Below are positions 36,531 through 45,161 of a stretch of DNA of 64,000 bases, in pieces. The position numbers and the translations under genes were made by a program. Numbering within the stretch: the first letter of the stretch is position 1; each line of letters opens with the position of its first letter. Source of the DNA: Halocatena salina (GTDB lineage: Archaea; Halobacteriota; Halobacteria; Halobacteriales; Haloarculaceae); assembly GCF_023115355.1 (NCBI RefSeq), contig NZ_CP096019.1, positions 1,488,001 through 1,552,000 of the forward strand. The letters are read 5' to 3'. The notes under the pieces are model-generated. The model did not search any database, was not told the origin of the DNA, and was given only the letters and a program-made list of their open reading frames with translations.

Positions 36531-38198
36531 ATGAGTCAGCAAATGGGTCAGCCGATGGTTATCCTCGGTGACGATGCTCAGCGGGTCAAAGACCGCGATG
36601 CACAGTCACACAACATCGCTGCCGCGCGAGCGGTGGCTGAAGCCGTTCGGTCCACACTCGGACCGAAAGGGATGGACAAGATGCTCGTCTCCTCGATGGG
36701 CGATGTGACCGTCACGAACGACGGCGTGACGATCCTACAGGAGATGGACATCGACAACCCGACGGCGGAGATGATCATCGAGGTGGCCGAAACCCAAGAG
36801 GACGAGGCGGGTGACGGCACGACGACGGCGGTAGCGATCGCGGGCGAACTGTTGAAACAGGCCGAGGATCTGCTCGAACAGGACATTCATCCGACGGCAG
36901 TGATCCGCGGGTTCAACATGGCGAGCGAACACGCTCGCGCGGAGATCGACGAGATCGCGACGGACGTCGACGCCTCCGATGAGGAACTGTTGCGGAAGGT
37001 GGCCGAGACGTCGATGACCGGCAAGGGCGCAGAGCTCAACAAGGAACTGCTCAGTCAGCTCATCGTCGACGCCGTCAGTGCCGTGACGGTCGAGAGCGAC
37101 GGCGAGAGCATCGTCGATCTCGATTACGTGAACATTGAGACCCAGACTGGCAGCTCCGCGAGCGCCTCCGAGTTGCTGGATGGGGCCGTTATCAGCAAGG
37201 ATCCGGTTCATCCCGACATGCCGAGCGACGTCGAGGACGCGGACATCCTGCTCATCGACGAACCGATCGAGATCGATGAGGCCGATGTCGACACCCAGCT
37301 CAGCGTCGACAGCCCCGACCAGCTCCAGCAGTTCCTTGATAAGGAGGAAGCCCAGCTCAAAGAAAAGGTCGAGCAGATCGTCGATTCGGGCGCAAACGTC
37401 GTCTTCTGTCAGAAAGGCATCGACGACATGGCCCAACACTACCTTGCCAAAGAGGGAATCCTTGCAGCACGCCGCGTCAAGAAGTCCGATATCGGCTTCC
37501 TCAAGGAACTCACGGGTGCGCGAATCGTGAGCAACCTCGATACCGCCAACGAAGCGGATCTCGGCTCGGCATCGATCCGGCGTGACGACGACGAAGAGCT
37601 GTTCTACGTCGAGGGCAACAACGAAGAGTCTCACGGCGTGACGCTGTTGCTGCGCGGTTCGACCGAGCACGTCGTCGACGAACTCGAACGTGGACTCACC
37701 GACGCGCTCGATGTCGTCTCCCAGACTGTCGCCGACGGGCGGGTGCTCGCTGGCGGCGGCGCGATCGAGGTCGAGCTCGCAAGTCGCCTCCGCGACTACG
37801 CCGACAGCGTCAGCGGGCGCGAACAGCTCGCTGTCGAGGCGTTCGCGGATTCGATCGAACTCATCCCGCGAGTGCTCGCTGAGAACGCCGGTATCGATCC
37901 CATCGACACGCTGGTCGATCTCCGCTCGGTCCACGAGGACGGCGACGCTAACACCGGACTGAACGTCTTCGGTGGCGATATCGAGGACACGTTCGAGGGT
38001 GGCGTCGTCGAACCGGCCCACGCCAAAGAACAGGCCCTAGCGAGCGCCTCCGAAGCCGCCAACCTCGTGCTCAAGATCGACGACATCATTTCCGCTGGCG
38101 ACCTCTCCACCGAGGGCGAAGAGGACGGCGGGCCCGGCGGTCCCGGTGGTGCCCCCGGCGGCATGGGCGGCATGGGTGGCATGGGCGGCGCGATGTAG
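36531..38198 (+). CDS. ths: Thermosome subunit (group II chaperonin)
   Basis: A 555-residue subunit of the double-ring chaperonin that folds proteins in an ATP-driven cage. The equatorial ATP site shows [14 protein letters not shown] and [12 protein letters not shown], then [15 protein letters not shown]. The apical domain follows (about 210-370), and the second equatorial part has [17 protein letters not shown]. The tail ends in a Gly/Met-rich repeat ([13 protein letters not shown]). It is likely heat-induced and essential. Haloarchaea usually have several paralogues; which one this is cannot be told. Confidence 0.97.
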   Translation: MSQQMGQPMVILGDDAQRVKDRDAQSHNIAAARAVAEAVRSTLGPKGMDKMLVSSMGDVTVTNDGVTILQEMDIDNPTAEMIIEVAETQEDEAGDGTTTAVAIAGELLKQAEDLLEQDIHPTAVIRGFNMASEHARAEIDEIATDVDASDEELLRKVAETSMTGKGAELNKELLSQLIVDAVSAVTVESDGESIVDLDYVNIETQTGSSASASELLDGAVISKDPVHPDMPSDVEDADILLIDEPIEIDEADVDTQLSVDSPDQLQQFLDKEEAQLKEKVEQIVDSGANVVFCQKGIDDMAQHYLAKEGILAARRVKKSDIGFLKELTGARIVSNLDTANEADLGSASIRRDDDEELFYVEGNNEESHGVTLLLRGSTEHVVDELERGLTDALDVVSQTVADGRVLAGGGAIEVELASRLRDYADSVSGREQLAVEAFADSIELIPRVLAENAGIDPIDTLVDLRSVHEDGDANTGLNVFGGDIEDTFEGGVVEPAHAKEQALASASEAANLVLKIDDIISAGDLSTEGEEDGGPGGPGGAPGGMGGMGGMGGAM

Positions 38199-38215
38199 AA
38201 CGCTCGCGGCTCCCT

Positions 38216-39052
38216 CTACGCCTCTGTTTCCTGCTCAGCGTTTCTCGTTGCGTTTTCCGCTTTATCCACCCACGCTGGTTGCTCCGGTGGCGTCGCGTTC
38301 ACGTGAAACTGCACGTCGGTCCTAACACGAGCGATCGTGGTGTCGTTTCGCTGCCGCCGCTCGTATTCGTACTCACGGATGAATCCGTTTTCGTCGATCA
38401 CTGCGGACAGATTACCTTCCTGTATCGTCATATTGGTACTGGAGAATCCTGATTGCTCATCTCTCTGCTGTGTCCCCTGAAGCAGATACCGATCCGGCGA
38501 TCCGTCGTCCGATATCGGTTCGACCGACACGTTCGACGCCTTCTGCAGCAGCGATTTGATGCCCATCGACAGCCGACTGTCGGATCGCTCTTGGGGCAAA
38601 CTCTCTCGTGTCGCGTTGTAGTGACGATATGTATCCGTCCCGTTCTGCGTGCCTTTCGAGTAGAAACCCGTTTCGTTCGTCCACGTCTCGCGTGTCGCAT
38701 TGGATGGAGTGTGCTTCGATACGGTGGAGACGGCCGTTCGATCCGCAGCGACGCGAATGGTGGTGTTCGACTCTCCTACTGTCCGATCGTCCACAGCGAT
38801 CCGATACGTCGAGTTGATCGCGACCGACCGGTTCGCCAGCGCCTCCCGGTGGGCGTCGATCAGCGTTTGAACACTGCTGATCCCGCTTTCCGTAACGCCC
38901 GGCGGCATCCCCTTCTCTCCATCGGTCGGCACTTGTGCGGGCGTGACGGTCACGGGATCCGAGTCCGTTCCGATCACCGGAAACCCGCTACACCCCGACA
39001 AAACGAGCAAAAGGGCGAGTACGACTGGTGTGAGTGTTCGCATACCGTTCAT
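38216..39052 (-). CDS. Secreted lipoprotein of unknown function
   Basis: 278 residues with a signal peptide (RTLTPVVLALLLVLSGC, lipobox LSGC) giving a lipidated Cys near residue 21. The rest is Thr/Asn-rich, with many N-x-S/T sites (NRSVAINST, SNTTI, SNATR, NGTDTYRHYNATR), consistent with a glycosylated surface protein. The general pattern fits haloarchaeal lipoproteins that carry a DUF of LolA/LppX-like shape, but I cannot assign a function. It converges with ths. Confidence 0.8.
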   Translation of the reverse strand: MNGMRTLTPVVLALLLVLSGCSGFPVIGTDSDPVTVTPAQVPTDGEKGMPPGVTESGISSVQTLIDAHREALANRSVAINSTYRIAVDDRTVGESNTTIRVAADRTAVSTVSKHTPSNATRETWTNETGFYSKGTQNGTDTYRHYNATRESLPQERSDSRLSMGIKSLLQKASNVSVEPISDDGSPDRYLLQGTQQRDEQSGFSSTNMTIQEGNLSAVIDENGFIREYEYERRQRNDTTIARVRTDVQFHVNATPPEQPAWVDKAENATRNAEQETEA

Positions 39053-39142
39053 TCATACAAAGTTAAAATAAGTCTTTTGTGACATCAGTTGCGCTTCTTT
39101 CGATTCAGGTAGGTTTAGTATGTCCGCGCAAAACTTGCCGTC

Positions 39143-40138
39143 ATGGAGACGCTACTCTTGGACCACGAGGCCGTCGAGGCGAACGCCCCGATGGCGGACG
39201 TGATCAGCGCGGTATCGGATGCATTCGCTGCCTACGAGCGGGGCAACGCCCAGATGCCCGCGAAATCCTACATCGAGTTAGACCGGTACAACGGTGATTT
39301 TCGATCGATGCCCGCGTATCTGGACGCCGGAGAGTGGGACGCAGCCGGTATCAAATGGGTGAACGTCCACCCCGAGAACGCCCAGAAGTACGATCTGCCG
39401 ACCGTGTTGGGGACGATGATCTACTCCGATCCGACAAACGCGTTTCCGTTAGCGATCATGGACGGCACGGCGCTGACGCGGCTCCGGACCGGTGCGGCGG
39501 CCGCGGTCGCTACCGATCACCTCGCTGTCGAGGACGCCACCAGCCTCGGGATCGTCGGCGCGGGGGTCCAATCGTACACCCAGTTGGAGGCCATCGCCGC
39601 GGTACGGCCGATCGAGGAAGTCGTGATCAGCGATCTCGATGAGGAACGTGTCGAACGGTTCGTCGACCGGTACAGCGATGCGTTCGAGATCACGGCCGGT
39701 TCCGTCGCAGACGCTGCCGCCTGTGACGTGCTTTCAACGGTCACCCCAGTGACTGAACCGATCGTCGATCGATCGATGGTGAGCGACCATACCCATATCA
39801 ACGCGATCGGCGCTGACGCTCCCGGCAAACACGAACTCGAGGACCAACTGCTCACGGAGTCGACGCTCGTCATCGACGATTTCGAACAGACTACCCACTC
39901 CGGGGAGATCAACGTTCCGTGGAGCGTGGGCGCGTTGACCGACGAGGATATTCACGCGGCTCTCGGCGAGATCGTCGTCGGCGACATCACCGGACGGACG
40001 GCAGACACGGGGCTTACCGTCTTCGACAGTACGGGGCTGGCCATTCAGGACGTCGCCGCCGCACACGTGGTTTACGGACGTGCACAGGCGGAGGAAAACG
40101 GTAGGCCTGTCTCTCTCGTCGACACCACGGTTCGGTGA
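39143..40138 (+). CDS. Ornithine cyclodeaminase/alanine dehydrogenase family protein
   Basis: 331 residues of the mu-crystallin/OCD family, NAD(P)-dependent. Substrate-site residues are seen in GIKWVNVHPENA (conserved Lys) and TALTRLRTGAAAAVAT. The Rossmann motif is LGIVGAGVQSYTQLEAI at about 131-147. HINAIGADAPGKHELE and VFDSTGLAIQDVAAAHVVY complete the family pattern. Archaeal members include an alanine dehydrogenase; the substrate here could be alanine, ornithine or another imino-acid pair. Confidence 0.88.
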   Translation: METLLLDHEAVEANAPMADVISAVSDAFAAYERGNAQMPAKSYIELDRYNGDFRSMPAYLDAGEWDAAGIKWVNVHPENAQKYDLPTVLGTMIYSDPTNAFPLAIMDGTALTRLRTGAAAAVATDHLAVEDATSLGIVGAGVQSYTQLEAIAAVRPIEEVVISDLDEERVERFVDRYSDAFEITAGSVADAAACDVLSTVTPVTEPIVDRSMVSDHTHINAIGADAPGKHELEDQLLTESTLVIDDFEQTTHSGEINVPWSVGALTDEDIHAALGEIVVGDITGRTADTGLTVFDSTGLAIQDVAAAHVVYGRAQAEENGRPVSLVDTTVR

Positions 40139-40154
40139 GTGTCCTTCTTCTGGG

Positions 40155-40352
40155 TCACTCGCGGCTGGTCGCGCGGTTCATGAGTCGACCGACAACCCAG
40201 ATGAGAATCAAAAACGGTGACAACGGGACGAGCAACACGATCAGCCCGAGAAAGATTATCCAGCCGATCACGTCCATCTCTCGATCTGGGCGGCCGAAAT
40301 ACTCCGGGGTCACGGTAGGAACGCTCGTTTGATTTTCCTCGTCGGTGCTCAT
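40155..40352 (-). CDS. Small haloarchaeal membrane protein
   Basis: 65 residues. A soluble N-terminus (STDEENQTSVPTVTPEYFGRPDREM) is followed by one long or two tightly packed hydrophobic segments (DVIGWIIFLGLIVLLVPLSP, FLILIWVVGRLM) and a basic tail. It has no known function. The ATG at 40352 is preferred over codons up to 40424. It is convergent with the dehydrogenase gene and downstream of leuS. Confidence 0.75.
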   Translation of the reverse strand: MSTDEENQTSVPTVTPEYFGRPDREMDVIGWIIFLGLIVLLVPLSPFLILIWVVGRLMNRATSRE

Positions 40353-40451
40353 GGTTGTAACTAGTACGCCAACAGATAAAACGTTCCCCGAATCGTCAGT
40401 ACGCGGGCTGGATACTTTGACCACGGACGTGTACGCTGGGATCGAGCGTGT

Positions 40452-43292
40452 TCAGTCCAGATGGACGGCTGGACGGAACGGCACCGCATCGCTGGCTTGT
40501 TCGCGTTCGTCGTCTCCGGCGTCGGTTTCGTTTTTGACGACGATTTCGGCACCGAACTCTTGGGCGAAGAACGCCTCTGCCTGTTCGTACACTGCCTGCT
40601 CTTCGATCTCGGTCATCGTCGAGAGCGTCTCATCGTCGCGGCCACGAACGTGTCCGACGAGATCACCGACGAGTTGGTTCACCTCTTCACCCCGCTTGCG
40701 GAGTTCGGGTTGCTCCATCACCTCACTCATCACGGCTCCGACGTCGGGGCCGGTTTCCGTGACCTGTTCGAACACGTCGCGTTTCCAGTCAGCGGCCGTG
40801 TAGACAGCGATCCGTTCCGGATCCGTGCCCGTGACGTTGACGATGTCGTTGATGTCTTCGGTGAGCTGTTCTACCAGCGACTCCTTGATCTCGATGGTTT
40901 GGTCGGTGAACGCCGGATCGACGCTCGGCCATCTCGTCGCCGGCTCACCGGTCAACTGTTCGTGAAGCTCGTTCGTGAGGAACGGAACGAACGGCGCGAG
41001 CAGCTCTAGCCGGGTTCGGAGCACTTCTTGGAGCGTCCAGCCCGCGCCAGCGCGATCCCGGTCGGTTCGGCGTCGATACCACCGAAGATGTTCCTCGAAG
41101 TCATAGAAGGCGGCCTGACTGGCCTTTCGGGTTTCGAACGCTTCGAGTGCGTCAGTGCTCGCCTCGACCGTCGCTTGCAGTTTGGCAAGCAGCCACCGGT
41201 CGATCGGTTCGAGAGCGGGCTGCTCGTCGGGAACGTCTCGCTCGATGAGTTCGCTCGCCCGGTTGTAAAATCGTTCGAGCTGATCGCGGGTGTCTTCGAC
41301 CCGGTCGTTGCGCCAGTCGAAATCTTGCCACGGTTCGGCGCTGTTGAGCAGGAAAAACCGCACCGTGTCCGCACCGTACTCCTCGATCGCCTCGGCTGGG
41401 AGCACGACGTGGCCTTTCGAGGAGGACATCTTCTCTCCCTCGAGCAGCCCCATCCCCATGCTGGTGATTCCTTGGGGCCACTGTGGCTTCTCAAACAGCT
41501 CCGCGTGGTGATAGAGGTAAAACGTCAGATGATTCGAGATGAGATCGTTCGCCGAGCAGCGGAAGTCGACCGGATACCAGTACTCCCATTCCTCGTGGAG
41601 TTCGAGCGCCGTCTCGTCCGGCTCCTCGACGGCGTCTGCCCCATAAAACAGCGTGTCGAAGAACTCGGGAGTGAGCTGCTCGACCGGGACGTCCTGGAGC
41701 CGGTGAGCGATGGTGTAATACGACATGTAGATCGTCGAATCCGACAGCGGCTCGATGATGAAATCCTCGTCCATCGGGAGCGGCGTACCCAGCCCGTAGT
41801 TGCGGATACACGGCCACTCTTCGAGCCAGTCGATCGTGTGAGTGTACTGTTCCCGGGTGGTTTCGGGGATCGCCGTCATCGATTCGACGGCGTCGTGGGC
41901 TTTTTCCGTCCAGTCGGTATCGTTGTACCGGAGGAACCAGGTTTCCTGTTCCGAAACGATCACCTTCCCCCCTGACCGGGAGATGACCGTCTCCGCGAAG
42001 TCGTACATCGCATCGAACGCCCCCAGCTGTTGGTACTCCTGTTTGATCTCTTCGCGCACGTTGCTGATGATTTGCCCGGCGTACTCGCCATACATCTCCT
42101 TCAGCCGACCGCTGTGGAACTCGTTGTTGTACAGCTCCTGCCGGACGGTTTCGAGTTCCGGATCGGTCGTCGACTCGACCTCGGCGAATTCGACGGCATC
42201 GCGCGCAGGGACTTCGCCGTACCCCTCGACGTCCGCGATGGGACGCGCATCGATCGCCTGAACCGCCTCAGGGTCGATGCCGTGTTCACGGAGACGTTCC
42301 TCATCCTCTTTTGCTTCCTGGAGAGCGATCCAATCGTCGGGGCTGTGGGCGGGCACGCTCATCACCACGCCCGTCGCGTTGTCCGGATCCACGAACCCCG
42401 CGGGCAGTACGAGCACTGACTCCTCGGTGACCGGATTCGTGACCTGCTCGCCCACGAGACTATCCCCCGTGAACGTATCAAGGATCTCGACGTCGCGGGC
42501 CTGGTAGTCGAGTTTCTCGACACCGTCAGTCGAAACGATCCACTCTTCGTCGTCTACCCGTGCTCGGACGTACTCGGCGTCGGGATTGATGTAGGCGTTG
42601 GTCACGCCGTGGATCGTTTCGGGACGCAGCGTTGCCATCGGGACGGTCGTTCCGTCCCAGTCGAATTTCACGAGCGTGTACTCCTGGAACTCCTCCTCTT
42701 CACCCTCTAGGATGTCGTGGGTCGTAACGGCGTTTTCTTGTTCGAGATCGTATTTGACGGGGTGAAGTCTCTTCTCTAACAGCCCACGATCGTTCAGCCG
42801 TTTGTACTGCCACGTGATGAACCGCTTGTAACGTTCGTCGTTGGTAGTGAACTCACGACGCCAGTCGACAGACAAACCTAGCGCCTTCATGTTCTTTTTG
42901 TAGTGCTCTTCGATGAAATATCGAGCAAAACCCATCGGTGTTTCCAGCTCCGAGAGCGTGTCACTGGGAACGTTGTAGGTGTTTTGGAGCACGTCGAGCT
43001 GTTTCTCTTCTCCTTTTTTCAGTCGCTCGACAGCGCCGATGATCGGCGTTCCGGTGACGTGCCACCCGATCGGAAACAGAACGGAGTCTCCCTGTAACCG
43101 TCGGTATCGGGCGTACACGTCGGGAACGGTGTAGGTTCGAGCGTGGCCGATGTGCATCCCTCCACTGGGGTACGGATACGGCACTGTGATGAACGTCGCT
43201 TCGTCGTCGTCGGGATCCGCTTGGTAACGTTCCGTCTCGGTCCATCGATCGTACCACCTCGATTCGATACTGTTGGGATCGTAGTCGGTCAT
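40452..43292 (-). CDS. leuS: Leucine-tRNA ligase, archaeal/eukaryal type
   Basis: A 946-residue class I synthetase. HIGH appears in YPYPSGGMHIGHARTYTVPD (about 38-57). The CP1 editing domain contains ATLRPETIHGVTNAYINPDAEY and SVPAHSPDDW. The KMSKS loop is EGEKMSSSKGH. An anticodon-binding helical domain and a C-terminal extension follow. The ATG at 43292 (MTDYDPNSIESRWYDRW) is preferred over upstream codons to 43331. The position of CP1 and overall length fit archaeal LeuRS. Single-gene unit. Confidence 0.97.
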   Translation of the reverse strand: MTDYDPNSIESRWYDRWTETERYQADPDDDEATFITVPYPYPSGGMHIGHARTYTVPDVYARYRRLQGDSVLFPIGWHVTGTPIIGAVERLKKGEEKQLDVLQNTYNVPSDTLSELETPMGFARYFIEEHYKKNMKALGLSVDWRREFTTNDERYKRFITWQYKRLNDRGLLEKRLHPVKYDLEQENAVTTHDILEGEEEEFQEYTLVKFDWDGTTVPMATLRPETIHGVTNAYINPDAEYVRARVDDEEWIVSTDGVEKLDYQARDVEILDTFTGDSLVGEQVTNPVTEESVLVLPAGFVDPDNATGVVMSVPAHSPDDWIALQEAKEDEERLREHGIDPEAVQAIDARPIADVEGYGEVPARDAVEFAEVESTTDPELETVRQELYNNEFHSGRLKEMYGEYAGQIISNVREEIKQEYQQLGAFDAMYDFAETVISRSGGKVIVSEQETWFLRYNDTDWTEKAHDAVESMTAIPETTREQYTHTIDWLEEWPCIRNYGLGTPLPMDEDFIIEPLSDSTIYMSYYTIAHRLQDVPVEQLTPEFFDTLFYGADAVEEPDETALELHEEWEYWYPVDFRCSANDLISNHLTFYLYHHAELFEKPQWPQGITSMGMGLLEGEKMSSSKGHVVLPAEAIEEYGADTVRFFLLNSAEPWQDFDWRNDRVEDTRDQLERFYNRASELIERDVPDEQPALEPIDRWLLAKLQATVEASTDALEAFETRKASQAAFYDFEEHLRWYRRRTDRDRAGAGWTLQEVLRTRLELLAPFVPFLTNELHEQLTGEPATRWPSVDPAFTDQTIEIKESLVEQLTEDINDIVNVTGTDPERIAVYTAADWKRDVFEQVTETGPDVGAVMSEVMEQPELRKRGEEVNQLVGDLVGHVRGRDDETLSTMTEIEEQAVYEQAEAFFAQEFGAEIVVKNETDAGDDEREQASDAVPFRPAVHLD

Positions 43293-43369
43293 GAAGCTAC
43301 GAATGGGAGGGCTGCCTAAAGAAGTATACATCTCGTCTCGCCGGTTTCTGTTCGACCGTTGAGTGTTGC

Positions 43370-43780
43370 TTATTCGATCGGGATCGATTTTCCATCGTCG
43401 CTGTGCGATTCCTTCGACAGCGTAATGGTGAGTACCCCGTTTTTGTAGCTCGCGTCGGTTTCGTCTTCCACGACCGATTCCGGCAGCCGAACCGAACGGC
43501 TGACGGATTCACGGCTGCGCTCGCGTCGAACGAACTCTCCTTCACTGGATTCGGTTTCCACGTCCCGTTCGGCGCTGATCTTCAGCGTCGATCGCGAGAG
43601 CCGTACTTCGATGTCGTCTTTGTCGTACCCGGGGAGGTCAGCTGTGACGTTGTAGGTGTCACCCTCATCGACGAGATCAAGCGGGATACCCTGAGTGAGG
43701 TTCGCGTCGAACGATCGGAGCCCCTTGTCCATCTGTTCGAACATGCGCTCGATCTCTTCGAACGGGTTACGCGACGTCAT
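43370..43780 (-). CDS. Hsp20-family small heat-shock protein
   Basis: 136 residues. An N-terminal NPFEEIERMFEQMDKG is followed by the alpha-crystallin domain (about 35-125): YNVTADLPGYDKDDIEVRLS, FVRRERSRESVSRSVRLPE and YKNGVLTITLSK with the conserved GVL. The C-terminal anchoring I-x-I is present as IPI. It is an ATP-independent holdase. It lies between leuS and pheA, same strand, with gaps of 60-80 bp. Confidence 0.93.
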   Translation of the reverse strand: MTSRNPFEEIERMFEQMDKGLRSFDANLTQGIPLDLVDEGDTYNVTADLPGYDKDDIEVRLSRSTLKISAERDVETESSEGEFVRRERSRESVSRSVRLPESVVEDETDASYKNGVLTITLSKESHSDDGKSIPIE

Positions 43781-43847
43781 ATCGATAGATACGATCTCAT
43801 ACTGAATAAATCTAGCACCCGAATAGCTCTCGACTCAGTCGAGCAGC

Positions 43848-44654
43848 TCACTCTATCACGTGTTTGGTGTCGTACGATCCGAGCCGTCGGACCCACCCCG
43901 ACTGTACGACGGTTTGGATCTCGTCGAGCGCTCGTTGGGTGCGTTCCTCGTACAGGCCGGCGTTGATGTCGATGTGGAACTGGTAGTCGCCGAGACGATC
44001 GCCGCTCGGTCGTGACTCGATCCGCGAGAGGTTGATGTCCCGCTTTGCGAACGGGTCGAGGAGATCGAGCAGCAGCCCCGGATGATCGGCGTCGGGATAG
44101 ATGATGAGCGACGTTTTCCCACCCGCGACCGACCGCTCGTCTGGGGGTGCGAGCACGACAAACCGGGTGGCGTTCGAACTGCGATCCTGAATGTCTTCGG
44201 CGAGCACGTCGAGTTGCTCTCCGCTGTTGTCGGGTCGGGCGATCGCCGCCACCGTCGGATCGTTCCGTGCTCGTTCGACCCCGCGGGCCGTGCTTGATAC
44301 GGGTTCCAGCACAACGTCGGGGTAGGTCGATTCGAGATACGTCCGACACTGTGCGAGCGCCTGGGCGTGGCTCGCGACGACTTCGAACTCCGGTTTCTGT
44401 GCGAGCAGCGCGTGTCGGATGGGTGTGACGATCTCCGTGACGACCGCAACCTCATACTCGACCAACGCGTCGAGGGACTCCGTCACCGATCCCTCGATGC
44501 TGTTCTCGATCGGGATCACCCCGCGCTCGATCTCCTCGCTTGCGACGCGTTCGACGATGCCCGTCACCGATTCGGCGAACTCGATCTCCTCGGCGACTGC
44601 CCGGGCCGCGCGGTGGGAGTACGTGCCTGACGGTCCCAGCGTGATGGCTCTCAT
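43848..44654 (-). CDS. pheA: Prephenate dehydratase
   Basis: Converts prephenate to phenylpyruvate for phenylalanine; 268 residues. It starts MRAITLGPSGTYSHRAA at 44654. The catalytic domain has VIPIENSIEGSVTESLDAL and SSNATRFVVLAP (TRF motif). A C-terminal ACT domain has SLIIYPDADHPGLLLDLLDPFAKRDINLSRIESRPS, the phenylalanine-sensing ESRP motif. Monofunctional, no fused chorismate mutase. Upstream in-frame codons to 44786 are not family-like. Confidence 0.95.
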   Translation of the reverse strand: MRAITLGPSGTYSHRAARAVAEEIEFAESVTGIVERVASEEIERGVIPIENSIEGSVTESLDALVEYEVAVVTEIVTPIRHALLAQKPEFEVVASHAQALAQCRTYLESTYPDVVLEPVSSTARGVERARNDPTVAAIARPDNSGEQLDVLAEDIQDRSSNATRFVVLAPPDERSVAGGKTSLIIYPDADHPGLLLDLLDPFAKRDINLSRIESRPSGDRLGDYQFHIDINAGLYEERTQRALDEIQTVVQSGWVRRLGSYDTKHVIE

Positions 44655-44756
44655 TACACGGCGTTTCCCCGGTCGCGTGAAAAACACGTCGGACTCTGTG
44701 GAGTGTTCGGGGTCGGATTGCTTGCAAACTCCTGAAACGCACAATCTATTCGAGCG

Positions 44757-44774
44757 TACACAGTGTACTGTGTA
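44757..44774. promoter_or_regulatory. Palindrome upstream of the decayed vapB
   Basis: TACACAGT (44757-44764) and ACTGTGTA (44767-44774) are complementary arms with a 2-bp spacer, ending six bases before the vapB ATG. It is a probable former operator of the VapBC operon. Confidence 0.6.
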
Positions 44775-44779
44775 ACAAT

Positions 44780-44982
44780 ATGGCACAAAGACTATTCAAC
44801 TCGATGAGGAAGCCTACGAACTCCTCAGCGGGCGCAAGCGTGAGGGTGAAAGCTTCAGCGATGTGGTCAAACGTCTCTCCGGTGAGCGTTCTTGGAAAGT
44901 GGTCGCCGGAATCTGGGCGGGTGATACTAACGATCTAGCGGCCGCTATCGAGGAGTCGGGAACGATCTCCGCGGCGTCGTGA
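44780..44982 (+). pseudogene. vapB-type antitoxin, frameshifted at its start
   Basis: From 44784 onward the DNA encodes TKTIQLDEEAYELLSGRKREGESFSDVVKRLSGERSW-like antitoxin sequence, a VapB family (DUF217 type), then VVAGIWAGDTNDLAAAIEESG and a TGA at 44980-44982. The only ATG (44780) is one base out of this frame: ATGGCACAAAG where ATGGGCACAAAG would read MGTKTIQLDEE. No other start exists before an upstream TAA. A single G loss from a GGG run explains it, so the antitoxin is probably not made. Confidence 0.8.
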
Positions 44983-45130
44983 CCGGATTGATAAGAGACT
45001 TCACCGCGAATGATCTAATATATTATTATTATTATTATTATTCATTGGTGTTCTCGACTCGAAACCGCTCGTGACAGCCACTACGGAGCACTTCGATCGG
45101 GTTCCCGACCTCGAAATCCGTAGTTACTGA
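44979..45130 (+). pseudogene. vapC-type toxin remnant with internal deletion
   Basis: A GTG at 44979 overlaps the vapB stop (GTGA), the usual vapC start position, but only about 13 codons follow before a TAT/ATT repeat. After it, another frame encodes LDSKPLVTATTEHFDRVPDLEIRSY and stops at 45128-45130. This is the C-terminal end of a VapC PIN protein (LVT, HFDRVPDL and a final SY are typical). The roughly 80 middle residues with the catalytic Asp residues are absent. Dead gene. Confidence 0.8.
45021..45042. repeat. Trinucleotide microsatellite (TAT)7
   Basis: Seven perfect TAT units plus one T, preceded by TAATA. It sits at the junction where the middle of vapC is missing. Such a repeat is out of character for this GC-rich genome. 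Confidence 0.9.
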
Positions 45131-45161
45131 TCATCCCCTCCGTTCGAGTCGGTTGAGTCGG

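Noticed and set aside
36735-38021. A 428-codon open frame on the minus strand opposite the thermosome gene
   Set aside because: It mirrors the strongly biased codon use of ths, is acidic low-complexity with no family motifs, and ths itself is unmistakable.
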